Assembly (NCBI GenBank): GCA_019095985.1
Contig: CM032662.1
Location: 14,371,036 to 14,435,035, forward strand
Direction: 5' to 3'
DNA from: Streblospio benedicti
Lineage: Eukaryota; Annelida; Polychaeta; Spionida; Spionidae
DNA: 64,000 nt
Shown here: positions 12,301-20,613 of the stretch, in pieces
Layout of the letters: the number at the start of each line of letters is the position of its first letter
How positions within the stretch are numbered: position 1 is the stretch's first letter
Position numbers and translations under genes: made by a program
The notes under the pieces: generated by a model
What the model saw: only the letters and a program-made list of their open reading frames with translations
Databases searched by the model: none
What the model was told of the DNA's origin: nothing

Positions 12301-15300
12301 TTGGCCATAATATAAGAATGGGTAAAATGATGGGTATAAAATGGGTATAAAGATGCAGCTTGGCAAAGATTAAAAAGAGAACTGACCAGTATTTGAGGTG
12401 TGAGCTTACTTTTTACAAATGTGTATGTAGAAGTAATATTTGGTGCCTCGGAGGGTACTTTTTGACTGAAGCTTTAAGACTCATTTTGGGTGGTATTGAA
12501 TGTTACTTATTTTAAGTTTGATAGAATACAGTGACTAGTGGAATCCAAAGCCTGGCCATGTTAATATTTGCTGAGTGTAAATTTCCCTATGATTAGAAGA
12601 GAGGTGGGTAAAGCGTAGAGCATCTGCTATTAAGATTACAACTCTTTATCATGTATTGCTTTGGATGTTGTGTGCTGTTTAGGGTTTTAACTATTGAATA
12701 ATGCAACTATTGCAATGTAGCCCGTATATGTTATAAAGATCATAAAGATGAAGATAACATCTAGGTTACAAACATCACACCGAAAATAGATTTTTGTAAC
12801 ACTTCATGGAATGGTTGCAAGGATCACTTTTGTAAGAATCCAAATTTGTGTGTTGTGCTGTGCATAATTATTTTCAAAGTGATTATACGTGATCTACAAG
12901 AATTTTACTTTTTCTTGTGTTTAGTTTCTTCAGTTCCCTCAGATTTAGATGTTTTAACTACAAAGTTACATTTTATATAAATGTTTCATTTTTGAATGGA
13001 TTGAATTTTTTTATTTTACCATGGAAAGAATATCAGGAACAAGACTCTTAATTTATGCTATAAATTGAATGTCCTGAAAGTTTCCTGCCATTGTTGAGGG
13101 TGAGAGCATTGTTAACATTATTGAAGGTATTTCCATAAACATAATGCACCACTGCCCCTTCATAGACTAGGTTTATTTATGTTTACAATTATCACCAGTG
13201 TCTTCCCACGTTAACCATATATAACCAGTGTAACCAGCTATCCCTTTCACTTTCAAATTTCCATTAAAACCCATTTTATCTATTTATCTATCGATGTATA
13301 TAAATATTTAAAAATTTAAACTTGACATCCTCTGTTGAAACAAGTACTGTAGAACCTGCACTTTATTCACACTGTATACATATTAACACATTTCCATTTG
13401 AACACATGATTTGCACCGCTTTTGGGCTTATTTTAGTTGAATTATATTGTTTATTTGTTCGGCAAAACAGTCAGGTTAGAAATATTTAATAAACATGCTC
13501 AGGCAAAGGCTGACTGATTTGCCGAAACATTTTAAAAATGAAGTTTGTAAATAATTTGATTATGAACCTTGTTGAAGCTTTTTGTTTCAGAAATTTACAG
13601 TAATTTTCATATAATTTTAAATCAAAACGTTGAGTTGTTGTTTTATTTTCATTTGTAACTCATTAACATACTTCAAACATATAATGTTTGCAGTGACAAA
13701 TATATTTACGTGTGAATTAATGCAGAACGCTTTGTAGTGTGAATTTGCCAACCATGATATACAAAATATAATAAAGAACATAAAGTTTGATAAGTTTGTG
13801 CAAAAAAAAAAAAAAAAAAGGTTTGTGCAAAGTTGCGATTTAATTAACTATAGACATCAAGCATATGGATCTTGTTTGATTGGAAATGTACATTGTATCA
13901 TTTAGCATTATAGATCAAGTAATGTGTATAACGATAAATATGCAATTCACATGTATACATCAAGAATTGGCTGCAAATATGGAAACATAATGGACCTGCC
14001 ATAAACTGAGAGCATTATGTTTGTACTTTAATTATTAGCCAAGACTCTCGAATTGATTAACTGTCCACAGCAAGCATAGATAAACACCAACTGTGGATAA
14101 TCCAGGTTCCTGATCCGAGTGCAAACTGGTGTATAGCAATAACTAAGTGGACGTTTGGCAACCACTTCATACTGGCAGAATTCAAATACACACACATATT
14201 GATAAAGTAACATGACACATAAACAGGGATACTGAATGCATTGCTTTATTCTGTAGTCTTCAAATATTGAGAGCATAGAGCCCTAAAAAATGACGTCATT
14301 GAATTGCCCAAAATCTACCACAATTTTAAAATAAACAACATTTAAAAGATATAAAAAACACAATGCAAACAACACAATACCCAAACATAATGTTAACAAT
14401 CTCACAGCCATAAGAAAGAAACGTCGACGGTAAAAAGATCCCAAAACTGTATGACAACTGTTTTTATATGGCATGATTACCATGGGACAAAAGTTTTTGT
14501 TGCGCTTTGGATTATCACTTTGATCCATGGATCAATACATTGTGGATCTGAGGCTGGTGGTGGATCAAGTCTAAGTGGCTGCGTGGCGGCGGGCGGAGGT
14601 AGACTTGTTCTGACAGGCCTCACCAGGCGGATCATCAATGGCCTCCCAATACAACTTATTTACTTCTACTATTACGTACTGCAAAGCATAAAGTGGAGAA
14701 GATACTGCTTTTTATCTGGATATAACGTGCTTTTAACATACTGAGGTAGGTACAATTTGTGATTTTTTACGTACTCCAATAATTCATGTTTGTGTAGCCC
14801 TCTAGCTTTCTACTGTGCTGCTAAACTGCGAAACTCAAGATACATAACAAACACATTCCATCAGCAATGGCTATTAAAAGCTGCTTAATAGCACATGTTC
14901 CTGTTATTTTCATTGCTATATTATTCTATTGCATTGCTGTATTTTAGCAGCCATTCTTTCTAAGCTCTTGTATTGGCAACTTTGGTCAATAGCAAGAGTT
15001 TGCACAGTGGAAAGGCAGAGTGTTGACATTGTTGTGTAAAGAATCAGACTCAATCAATCTACGTCAAATCAAAGCAGTTTTTAGAATAAATTCAAATCAA
15101 TCAAAATTGAAATGGTACCTAAACTAAGACCATAAATAGAATGCAAATTTTAGTGTTACAGATATCATTCTATCATTAATTCTTCGAATAACCTAATAAA
15201 CTGATATGCAACTTTCCCTGTGTATTATACAAATCTTCTATTTCCCTTCCATAGTAGTGATTGACACTTAGATCGCCGCAGCAAAGCTTCTAACCAAATA

Positions 15301-18300
15301 GCTGAAATCATCATAAAACTTACTAAAACTTTAGGACTAAGACTATGTATTCATACTTATCTGTATTTACAATCATCATGTGAGGACGAAAACAAATGTG
15401 ATAGATCTAGTTGGGGCCAATCTTCTTGATAAATCAGCTGAAGTCCTTCAGGTTTCTGTCGTATGGTCTGATAACAAATGTAAGAACCACTACCTGCTAA
15501 GACCTTTGCAGTGCAATGCTTCAAAATAGTGTTAATAACGCTTGCAGTGATACAACTTGTTTCAATGACAACTTCTTATTGATTGGGTTGACTGTAAGAT
15601 TACTTTTCAAAGTGATAACTTACTGCCTAAAATGTGCACTTTGCTGGTTAACTTAAACGGTCTAGTAGTCTCAGAAAAAGACTATATATTCTACCAGCAA
15701 TGCTAAAGTACATTTAATAAACATATTACATGTATTCGATTGCTCTATTCTATTTACTTGGTCACTTGGACAATAATAACAAACATCTGTTATGTGAACA
15801 AACATTCCAGCAAATGGACTCTTCATCATATACATGTAGAGGCCAAATATAAGCTTGTGTCGTATATCATTCAAAATATACAAATTTATTGTATTTGTAC
15901 CTGCATAACGAGTCAATTTGCACATAACATTTAATGCTTTGACAATGCTAGTTAGTGCTTTCAACAGCTGCAAATTAACTTCACAGGCACAGTAGTAGCA
16001 TCTTTTTTTTTTATTCTTTCAATAAATTTTAAGTGGACATTTGAAGGACCCCTGATGTTAATAACAGAGAACCATAATATAGGATAGAGATTAAAGTGTT
16101 GCATTTCGGCTGTTATCAGTCAGTTGAAGGTCTCATTAATTTTTAAAACAAGTTATAAATAATGTAAACTGTGTAGGGATCATCATATCATCAAGATTGT
16201 ATTGTCAACTCCTGCCTTATGCTTGAACTTATGCTTGAACTTCAAACTAGCAATAGTTCAGTCTTCACAAAACATCTAAGATATCCAATGAATTTACCAA
16301 TATTGAAAGTTTAAAATACGTGCTTGTAGTAGTAAGTTTGTGGGGGTAAAACAAGCTGGTAGATCGTTGACAAACATGGTTCTAATTTATGGGTGGCCTT
16401 TTCTGGTGCAGTGATAAGATCCTTACAGCAGATCTAGGGGATTAACACCGGATCTGCACATATCTCAGTCATGCAAATATTTATGTGGCAATTGTATACT
16501 GATATCAATCGTAAAGAAATACATTAATATTTCATTTTGACCAAACATGGTTATACAAAGAATTAGACAGAGTACCAATTCATTAGAACGTCAATATTTT
16601 AGTTGTCAATATTTAGTGATCTGCACTGAGATTCAGAGAAATCGCCAATATCTAAACATTAATATACATAATGACCTATTCAGAGAAAATACCAATATCT
16701 AGACAGTAATATATATAATGACCTATTCAGAGAATAAAATTAGTTCTTACTTAGTCCAGATTGAGATCTATTAATGACAGTTATTGGAATCTGATCTAAT
16801 AGGTTTGTTTTCAAAATATGTGTTGAGTTCCCTGTCATTTTTGAATATTGAGAAGAACTGAAAGTTCCTGTTGGTAATCTCTTGGTTTCCATTTTGCCTG
16901 CCAAATCTGGGCAGTGCGCACAAATTTAAATGTCACCCAGCGCTACTGTACGCGTAGATGTTACCCAATATACATAAGCTTCTTAATTTTTTCTTTTTTC
17001 TTTTCAAATATGGTACTACATTTATGTTTATTGTACAATTAGATAAACTATGGAGAACAATATTTTTGAACCAAATAAAAAATCTTTTTCGGTTTAGGTG
17101 AAATACAAAATAAGTGTTAAGTCTACCAAAAATAATTGAAATATTTGTCAATTCTCTAAACTGCTATTTGTTTCTGACTCATCAAGACAAAGCACAATAT
17201 AATTTTTTATCCAAATGATCATCGACCGATCAAAACCAAAACCTGACATTTGAAAACACATGCTGAAAACGACTGGCAGTTTGGAAACATCTTGCTCTAT
17301 CACTCTCTTATTACCACCCCCTCAACCTACCATTCTCTGTCTGTAGGTCTCCAGCCACGGCACCCAGACCCCGAGAACCAAGCGCGGCCGTCGTGAGCTG
17401 CGCGCCGCCCTCTCGTCCTCTCTCCCTGCACCCTCGCAGAGGTCCTCATCGACCCCGCGACCCTGCCACACCCTCCCCACACCGCCGCCGCCTAGTGGTG
17501 ACCCACGCGCATCATCACTGACCCGCATCCCGCGGCCGACCGCCGGATCGTCACGCTCCGATTCCCGCTCTCCGAGTCGCCTCCCACGCGGGCGACCGAG
17601 ACTACCACCAGCCTCGCCCGCACCAAGCAGCGGCGGTAGCAGCAGCGTCAAGCCACGGCGGCTCCGCCCCAAGACCCCGTCGCGGGCCCCGTACGCGGGC
17701 CCCCCGGACCCCAGCACCGAGCGGGGCGAGTCTGCGTGTGGAGGCGCCCGGCCGCGACGCCGCCTGCCCCAGCTCCGACCACCGCAGGACGCAGCGCGAC
17801 CTCGCAGCAGGGGACGGTCGCCCGGTAACGCCCGGGGTCGAAGGTCACCGGTGGGGTCACCTAGACGGTCGTCGCAGCGTCCGCCGGGGCTCACCAAGAC
17901 GCCGGTACTTGCTGAGTCGGACTGCGAGTCTGGGATTGGGGAGACGCTCGCTGGCGCCAGCAGCACCGAGTTTCTTGATACGTCGACGGCATCGGCTTCG
18001 CATCATAGCCACGCCACTGTTGATCAAGGCTACGTCGGAGGAGGCAGCGGGCACTCTCGATCAGTGCGGCGTGTTGACCACCAACAACAGGACACTGCGT
18101 CGGCGAGCGGGGGCGAGGATGCTGTTTCCCGTGCCGTGCTCGAGGCTGACCAGTCGTTAATGGCCGCCGCCGTTGCCGCGGAGATGAGACTGCCGGGCGC
18201 CACGACGACCAGCATCCGCGTGCTGCGCGGCGGCGGAGGGGACGGGGACGCCCCTGGGGGAGCCGCAGCAGCCGACGCTCAGAGCGGGGGGTGGTACAGT

Positions 18301-20613
18301 CCCCACGGCGGCAACTCGTCGGTGCGCGTGGAGACAGACGAGGAGGACTTGCTGCTGACAGACTCGTACAAGCTGAAGCAGCTGAAGACCACCAGCCCCA
18401 TCACCAAGATCCCCATCGTCTACGACGACGATGACGACGGCAACGACGCCGACTACACGTCAGACGAGGAGGAGGAGGAGGAGTCCGAGGAGGAGGAATC
18501 TGAGGAGGAGGAGGAGTGGGGGACGTACAGCTCCCCGCGCGGCGGAGGCCGGCGATCCACGACGCCGGCCAACGAGTCGCTGCGATCGCACAACATGGAG
18601 GTGGTGGAGCACGCGGTGACCATCTCGCGGCAGACGCTGCGGCCCAACACCGACCTCGGCGATGATGACACGGAGGACGACGCAGCGTCCATTCGAGAGC
18701 GGGTCACCGAACCCGACGACCACAACGACACCGTGGACACGCTCGACTCGGCGACGCAGACGCCGAGGACGAGACGCACCCAAACGCCGGACACGCGCCA
18801 CACACAGACCGTGGAGCGTCCGTGGAGCAGCCGTGGCAGCAGTCTCAAACAAGCGCGTTTCCAAGACGAGGAGGAGGACCCCACGGAGGACGAGACGAAC
18901 CCGTCACTGCTCAAAACGTACAAACCGCCGGCGGCTGCGGTGGCATCGCCCGCGGCTACCGCTACAGTCGACCAAACACTGCATCTCAAGGCCACTAGAG
19001 ATATCGCACGCAATCCCGAGTACCTACAGGATTACCAGAACTACATCGAACAATTCGACGGCACCGCAAGCGGGCCGTTCGTGCCTCGCCAGGACAATGA
19101 ACTAGAGGACGATGTGTTCTTCTCAACGCAGCAGCAGCGTCAGTCACCACGTCATCATCACAACAACAGAGTATCAATTCCCAGATCAGAGCCCAGAGAC
19201 TTCACCATCCACAATGACGGCGGTGACACGACTGATGCTTCTTCTTCAACTCACAACAACAACAACCTGACAAGAGGTCAGGGCGGTCAGTATCATCCTA
19301 GTGGTCAAGAGTTTGCCATGGACCTTCACAACCGGTCGTCGGCGGTAGACAGCGAGGTGGCGCGGATCACGGCGCACGACGGTGGAGGAGACAAGCGCCG
19401 GACGCCGAGCGAGCGTGCCACGCAGACGCCGCGAGCCGTCACCAGCGCCAGCGGGGACGTTATGGACATGCTGCTGGGCACGGGAGACGTCGTGGCCCAG
19501 CGCGACTTCTCCACGCAGACGTTCGGGCAGCTGCTGCAGGCGGCGCCGAGCAGCCACGCCGCCGTGCAGACAGAGGGCGCCGGCGCCAGCCAAAGGCTGG
19601 TCACCGAGGAGACGCACACCCAGACAGACACGCCGGTGGCTGCACCGCAGCAGCAGCAGAGGGATATCTTCGAGCAGCAGGACGAGAACAAGAGGAGAAA
19701 GAAGAAAAAGCGCGGCGGCGGCGGGGGCGCTGAGTCGTCGGAGGCGACGACGGCGCCGAGTGGAAACAAGCGCGAGATCCTCAAGTACATGCTGAAGCAG
19801 GTGCGCGACCTGAAGCAGCAGCTGTCGCCCGAGCAGAAGGCCGCGCTCGCGAGGATGAAGGCTGGCAAGGGGGAGAGCGAGGCTGGCAGCGTGGCCGCGG
19901 ACGACCTGGACCGCATGTACGCGCGGCGGCGCCTCCAGCTGCTGTACAAGTCACCAGCGCCCGGCGGAGGTGGTCGGGCGTCGAGAAGAGACGCGCCGAC
20001 GTCGCAGCAGCAGAGGCCGCCGCGCAGACACCGGCGCCGCTCGCACAGTGCCGAGAGTTACCACAGCCCGGCGGGCCGGCGCCGGCAGCACCCGCGACCC
20101 CGCACCGACCCCCAGCGGCGCCGGGCACGGACGCCTCCGCCAGGGTATTACAGGGGACCGGCGCGGGGACCACAGCCAGCACCGGGCGGCGGCAGGAGGG
20201 TCCTCCCACAGCCACCACCCAGACCCCCGCAGTACTACCAACCACCACCACCACCACGGATGCCTCCCCCTCCTCCCCAGCAGTACTATGCTCCTCCACC
20301 TCCTCCCCATATAGCTCCCAGACCCATGATGTATAATGCACCTCCACCACCACCACCTCAGCCCCAGGTTTCCATTCAGAGCACGCCGGTGGTGCTAGTG
20401 CCTCCCAACACCCAGCTCCTGGCCCCTGATGGCCCATACCTCCTGGTGACCACGCCTCTGCCCTCCTCCCGCCGCCTCCCTGCCCCAACCACGCAGCCTC
20501 TCAGGTCCTCCGCATTGGCTCAGGTGCAGGCAGGGATCGCCCAGGCAGCAAGGGCTGCTAAGGAGATGAAGGAAATCACTAACAGGATGAACCAGAAAAA
20601 ACTCATGTTCTGA
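172..20613 (+). CDS. SYNE1: Nesprin-1-like gene, upstream part ending in an alternative terminal exon (partial at 5' side)
   Basis: Seventeen exons encode spectrin repeats and then a long disordered tail. Nesprins anchor in the outer nuclear membrane by a KASH tail and link nuclei to the cytoskeleton; forms lacking KASH are known. Exons at 1327 through 20613 join into one open frame of about 1,725 codons. The exon at 6818 carries the AHNSLD segment that I recall from vertebrate nesprin-1, followed at 7317 by LDDSYLSLQATATQIK, again nesprin-like. The frame runs in from beyond the left edge. The last exon ends in TGA with a poly(A) signal downstream, so this form would lack the rest of the rod and KASH. 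Identification is from memory, not from an alignment. Alternatives such as dystonin/MACF or dystrophin fit less well. Confidence 0.85.
572..671 (+). CDS. SYNE1: Nesprin exon 2 of window, 3' end uncertain
   Basis: Starts after ccccaccag with EVESSLDVGRGRLHTVTERL. The likely donor is GCAG|gtcctt at 671/672, which would be phase 1 and does not fit the phase-0 start of the next exon; extending to CAG at 685 restores the phase but needs a GC donor. A MITE-like element begins about 9 bases past the donor, so the original exon edge may have been disturbed. Confidence 0.55.
680..770. repeat. MITE-like fragment abutting exon 2
   Basis: TTCTAATATAAGACGACTTCTCACGG and what follows resemble the 28.26 kb element (AATATTAAGACCACC...TTTTCACGGTCCCAAA). 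The left end near 680 shows a decayed TACAGTAGAACCTC-type terminus, about 9 bases past the exon donor. Confidence 0.5.
904..1048 (+). CDS. SYNE1: Nesprin exon 3 of window, with apparent one-base frameshift
   Basis: The exon is 145 bases, one more than a multiple of three. The first part reads LISRDLEQHESEVTAL in one frame and the second part reads NDLVTRYNDLCTQTHKLL in the next frame, ending at donor CAA|gtaagt. Both halves look like nesprin repeat helices, and the change of frame lies near 950. It may be a sequence error, an allele, or real damage. Confidence 0.65.
1327..1419 (+). CDS. SYNE1: Nesprin exon 4 of window (31 codons)
   Basis: Acceptor cgcccgccag, donor gttagg. Phase 0/0, open from VSLHVVSRL to HRIQAIE. 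It is short and weakly distinctive, but the length fits and the RIQAIE ending resembles other repeat-end exons here. Confidence 0.65.
1488..1592 (-). repeat. Dispersed repeat, reversed copy of the 35.2 kb unit
   Basis: TCAAACGGAAGCTTGGGATT then AAACCTGTCTTCAGCTAT is the reverse complement of the motif at about 35205-35249. A GAGAGAGAGAGA tract follows. Confidence 0.55.
1785..2135 (+). repeat. Imperfect tandem duplication, about 170 bases
   Basis: TTTTATAGCTGGGAGGATTG near 1790 recurs near 1960, followed in both by CAAG...CTTGGATC, GATGGTTTA and a TCATCATT-like stretch. Purely intronic. Confidence 0.5.
2918..3089. repeat. MITE-like element with GAGACCACCTC words
   Basis: AAAACCTCAATTTGACTACC near the left end and GATTCTACTGTA at the right end are diverged inverted ends. 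The interior has CTGAGACCACCTCTA and TAAAGAGACCACCT, matching the 28.26 kb element. Confidence 0.5.
3912..4640 (+). repeat. Three degenerate intronic copies leading up to the 4631 exon
   Basis: ATATCTCCRATCCCAGCA/GR is found at about 3914, 4346 and 4537, each followed by AGAAGAGT and TTGTCATA/TTTTCATA. The middle copy also includes a 22-base piece identical to the exon (4444-4465). Confidence 0.6.
4631..4801 (+). CDS. SYNE1: Nesprin exon 5 of window (57 codons)
   Basis: Runs from DAVRQLSEL to RQLQAVK, phase 0/0, with YDAWAENTRAAL as the conserved helix. A 22-base piece of this exon is repeated in the preceding intron at 4444-4465. Confidence 0.85.
5129..5323 (+). CDS. SYNE1: Nesprin exon 6 of window (65 codons)
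   Basis: Runs from EVSGELASGQQLL to SQAATELE, phase 0/0, acceptor gtttccag, donor gtgggt. Very high GC, including a Gly/Arg-rich loop PGRGGSREAGRG between helices. Confidence 0.87.
5697..5840 (+). CDS. SYNE1: Nesprin exon 7 of window (48 codons)
   Basis: Runs from EKLLLWTQFGHQ to QLHRLK, phase 0/0. FESWLDEMEVAV is the first-helix signature of a spectrin repeat. Confidence 0.88.
6094..6200. repeat. Short MITE-like inverted-repeat element
   Basis: ACTGTAAACCATAAAAATTT on the left and AAATTTAAAGCGTTACAGTA on the right are imperfect inverted ends of an element of about 105 bases. Confidence 0.5.
6325..6459 (+). CDS. SYNE1: Nesprin exon 8 of window (45 codons)
   Basis: Runs from ALQQELTTREGEL to YHSLSDAVQ, phase 0/0. 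DLRDRYHSLSDAV is a typical third helix closing a repeat. Confidence 0.87.
6818..6985 (+). CDS. SYNE1: Nesprin exon 9 of window (56 codons), AHNSLD segment
   Basis: Runs from VAVTSVEGSLSEHQ to QQQILKHE, phase 0/0. FRLMAHNSLDV strongly recalls a conserved segment of vertebrate nesprin-1, and is one of the best identity markers in the left half of the window. A TTCACC/CCCCAAC-rich tract precedes the acceptor. Confidence 0.92.
7317..7487 (+). CDS. SYNE1: Nesprin exon 10 of window (57 codons)
   Basis: Runs from ALMGEIDNYSAQL to QATATQIK, phase 0/0. LDDSYLSLQATATQIK matches the segment that follows AHNSL in nesprin as I recall it. Confidence 0.9.
7555..7720 (+). repeat. Imperfect tandem duplication in intron
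   Basis: ATGATCCTTTCCAAGAACGA...CAGCCTCTATGGT recurs as ATGATACTCTCCAAGAAAGA...AACCTCTATAGTT, about 80-90 bases apart. Confidence 0.45.
8433..8597 (+). CDS. SYNE1: Nesprin exon 11 of window (55 codons)
   Basis: Runs from ERLNDISARWADYE to TAQSTAR, phase 0/0, with VSPWLEEQAVM as the repeat helix. Confidence 0.88.
8714..8900. repeat. Long fold-back (inverted repeat) with about 30-base loop
   Basis: Left arm GGTTTCATTTGT...AGCCAAAGTTTTAAAG...ACTCCTTTTA is mirrored by TAAAAGGAGT...CTTTAAAACTTTGGCT...ACAAATGAAACC. Arms are about 80 bases, with modest divergence. Confidence 0.8.
9042..9209. repeat. Near loop-less palindrome of about 168 bases
   Basis: GATACACTTTCAAACTTCTC opens it and GAGAAGTTTGAAAATGTATC closes it. 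The centre is GAAGACAGGTCTTC near 9126. One arm occurs alone at about 35.15-35.29 kb and, in part, at 1.49 kb. Confidence 0.8.
9265..9417 (+). CDS. SYNE1: Nesprin exon 12 of window (51 codons)
   Basis: Runs from EMLEKLTRQKQSLL to HHRLDDAIEQ, phase 0/0, acceptor gtgtttgcag, donor gtgaga. Helical with an acidic/Gly loop in the middle. Confidence 0.88.
9930..10106 (+). CDS. SYNE1: Nesprin exon 13 of window (59 codons)
   Basis: Runs from VEATMGRISESV to EIGQLE, phase 0/0, containing HHAQLARWLADQSD as the Trp helix. Confidence 0.88.
10334..10438 (+). CDS. SYNE1: Nesprin exon 14 of window (35 codons)
   Basis: Runs from ELLSEIHAREPEL to AALPAQQ, phase 0/0. LAARYAGL is a usual third-helix motif. 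Confidence 0.85.
10439..11660. other. Intron, AT-rich, nothing recognised
   Basis: No exon-like open frame with splice sites and no clear repeat family was seen. Confidence 0.5.
11661..11807 (+). CDS. SYNE1: Nesprin exon 15 of window (49 codons)
   Basis: Runs from VDPLRESWQRLLEEL to AVSEVIVK, phase 0/0, with a strong polypyrimidine acceptor. Arg-rich helix RRRVLAQSQEYHRRRAE. Confidence 0.86.
12167..12253 (+). CDS. SYNE1: Nesprin exon 16 of window (29 codons)
   Basis: Runs from VEKLGSAGPGSSSS to ARIQQLQ, phase 0/0. It can join in frame either to the terminal exon at 17347 or, skipping 12 kb, to the rod exon at 24511. It is therefore the probable branch point between isoforms. Confidence 0.82.
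12254..17346. other. Longest intron (5.1 kb), before the terminal exon
   Basis: AT-rich. Contains a poly(A) run at 13802-13819 flanked by GTTTGTGCAAA on both sides, an isolated GC-rich patch at about 14560-14645 of unknown meaning, and a 50-base tandem pair at 16636-16735. No gene is seen on either strand. Confidence 0.5.
16636..16735 (+). repeat. Two-copy tandem repeat of about 50 bases
   Basis: CCAATATCTARACA then TAATATAYATAATGACCTAT, CAGAGAA occurs twice in a row. Confidence 0.6.
17347..20613 (+). CDS. SYNE1: Large disordered terminal exon (1,088 codons) with multiple TQT motifs
   Basis: Opens directly after ctgtctgtag in phase 0 and stays open to TGA at 20611-20613. Counting from the first codon: TQT at 6, 470, 478, 486, 692, 723 and 758, and VQT at 740; a basic Ser/Arg/Pro-rich region at about 10-180; an acidic Asp/Glu block at about 359-393; a likely helix at about 807-838 (REILKYMLKQVRDLKQQL); an Arg/Gly-rich part; PPxY at 931-934 (PPGY) and 960-963 (PPQY); polyproline at about 957-1005; and a final helix ending NRMNQKKLMF. 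TQT is the core of LC8 (DYNLL) ligands, so an LC8-binding role is inferred. I do not recognise a homologous domain. It could also be an alternatively skipped exon with its own poly(A) site. Confidence 0.85.
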   Translation, partial: VSSHGTQTPRTKRGRRELRAALSSSLPAPSQRSSSTPRPCHTLPTPPPPSGDPRASSLTRIPRPTAGSSRSDSRSPSRLPRGRPRLPPASPAPSSGGSSSVKPRRLRPKTPSRAPYAGPPDPSTERGESACGGARPRRRLPQLRPPQDAARPRSRGRSPGNARGRRSPVGSPRRSSQRPPGLTKTPVLAESDCESGIGETLAGASSTEFLDTSTASASHHSHATVDQGYVGGGSGHSRSVRRVDHQQQDTASASGGEDAVSRAVLEADQSLMAAAVAAEMRLPGATTTSIRVLRGGGGDGDAPGGAAAADAQSGGWYSPHGGNSSVRVETDEEDLLLTDSYKLKQLKTTSPITKIPIVYDDDDDGNDADYTSDEEEEEESEEEESEEEEEWGTYSSPRGGGRRSTTPANESLRSHNMEVVEHAVTISRQTLRPNTDLGDDDTEDDAASIRERVTEPDDHNDTVDTLDSATQTPRTRRTQTPDTRHTQTVERPWSSRGSSLKQARFQDEEEDPTEDETNPSLLKTYKPPAAAVASPAATATVDQTLHLKATRDIARNPEYLQDYQNYIEQFDGTASGPFVPRQDNELEDDVFFSTQQQRQSPRHHHNNRVSIPRSEPRDFTIHNDGGDTTDASSSTHNNNNLTRGQGGQYHPSGQEFAMDLHNRSSAVDSEVARITAHDGGGDKRRTPSERATQTPRAVTSASGDVMDMLLGTGDVVAQRDFSTQTFGQLLQAAPSSHAAVQTEGAGASQRLVTEETHTQTDTPVAAPQQQQRDIFEQQDENKRRKKKKRGGGGGAESSEATTAPSGNKREILKYMLKQVRDLKQQLSPEQKAALARMKAGKGESEAGSVAADDLDRMYARRRLQLLYKSPAPGGGGRASRRDAPTSQQQRPPRRHRRRSHSAESYHSPAGRRRQHPRPRTDPQRRRARTPPPGYYRGPARGPQPAPGGGRRVLPQPPPRPPQYYQPPPPPRMPPPPPQQYYAPPPPPHIAPRPMMYNAPPPPPPQPQVSIQSTPVVLVPPNTQLLAPDGPYLLVTTPLPSSRRLPAPTTQPLRSSALAQVQAGIAQAARAAKEMKEITNRMNQKKLMF

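Noticed and set aside
13801-13830. Poly(A) run flanked by GTTTGTGCAAA on both sides, as if a retroposed tail with target duplication
   Set aside because: No body of a retroposed sequence precedes it; slippage explains it as well.
14451-14744. 97-codon open frame and GC-rich patch in the long intron
   Set aside because: No splice sites of matching phase and no spectrin or other recognisable pattern; most likely chance.
18424-18530. Acidic block ending in Trp (EEEEEWG) as a kinesin light chain W-acidic motif
   Set aside because: The usual form needs Leu/Met before and acidic residues after the Trp; here Gly-Thr-Tyr follows.
18453-20488. Long open frames on the minus strand opposite the terminal exon (up to about 235 codons)
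   Set aside because: They lie antisense to a GC-rich, low-complexity coding exon, have no splice or start evidence, and read as Ser/Val/Gly-rich shadow sequence.
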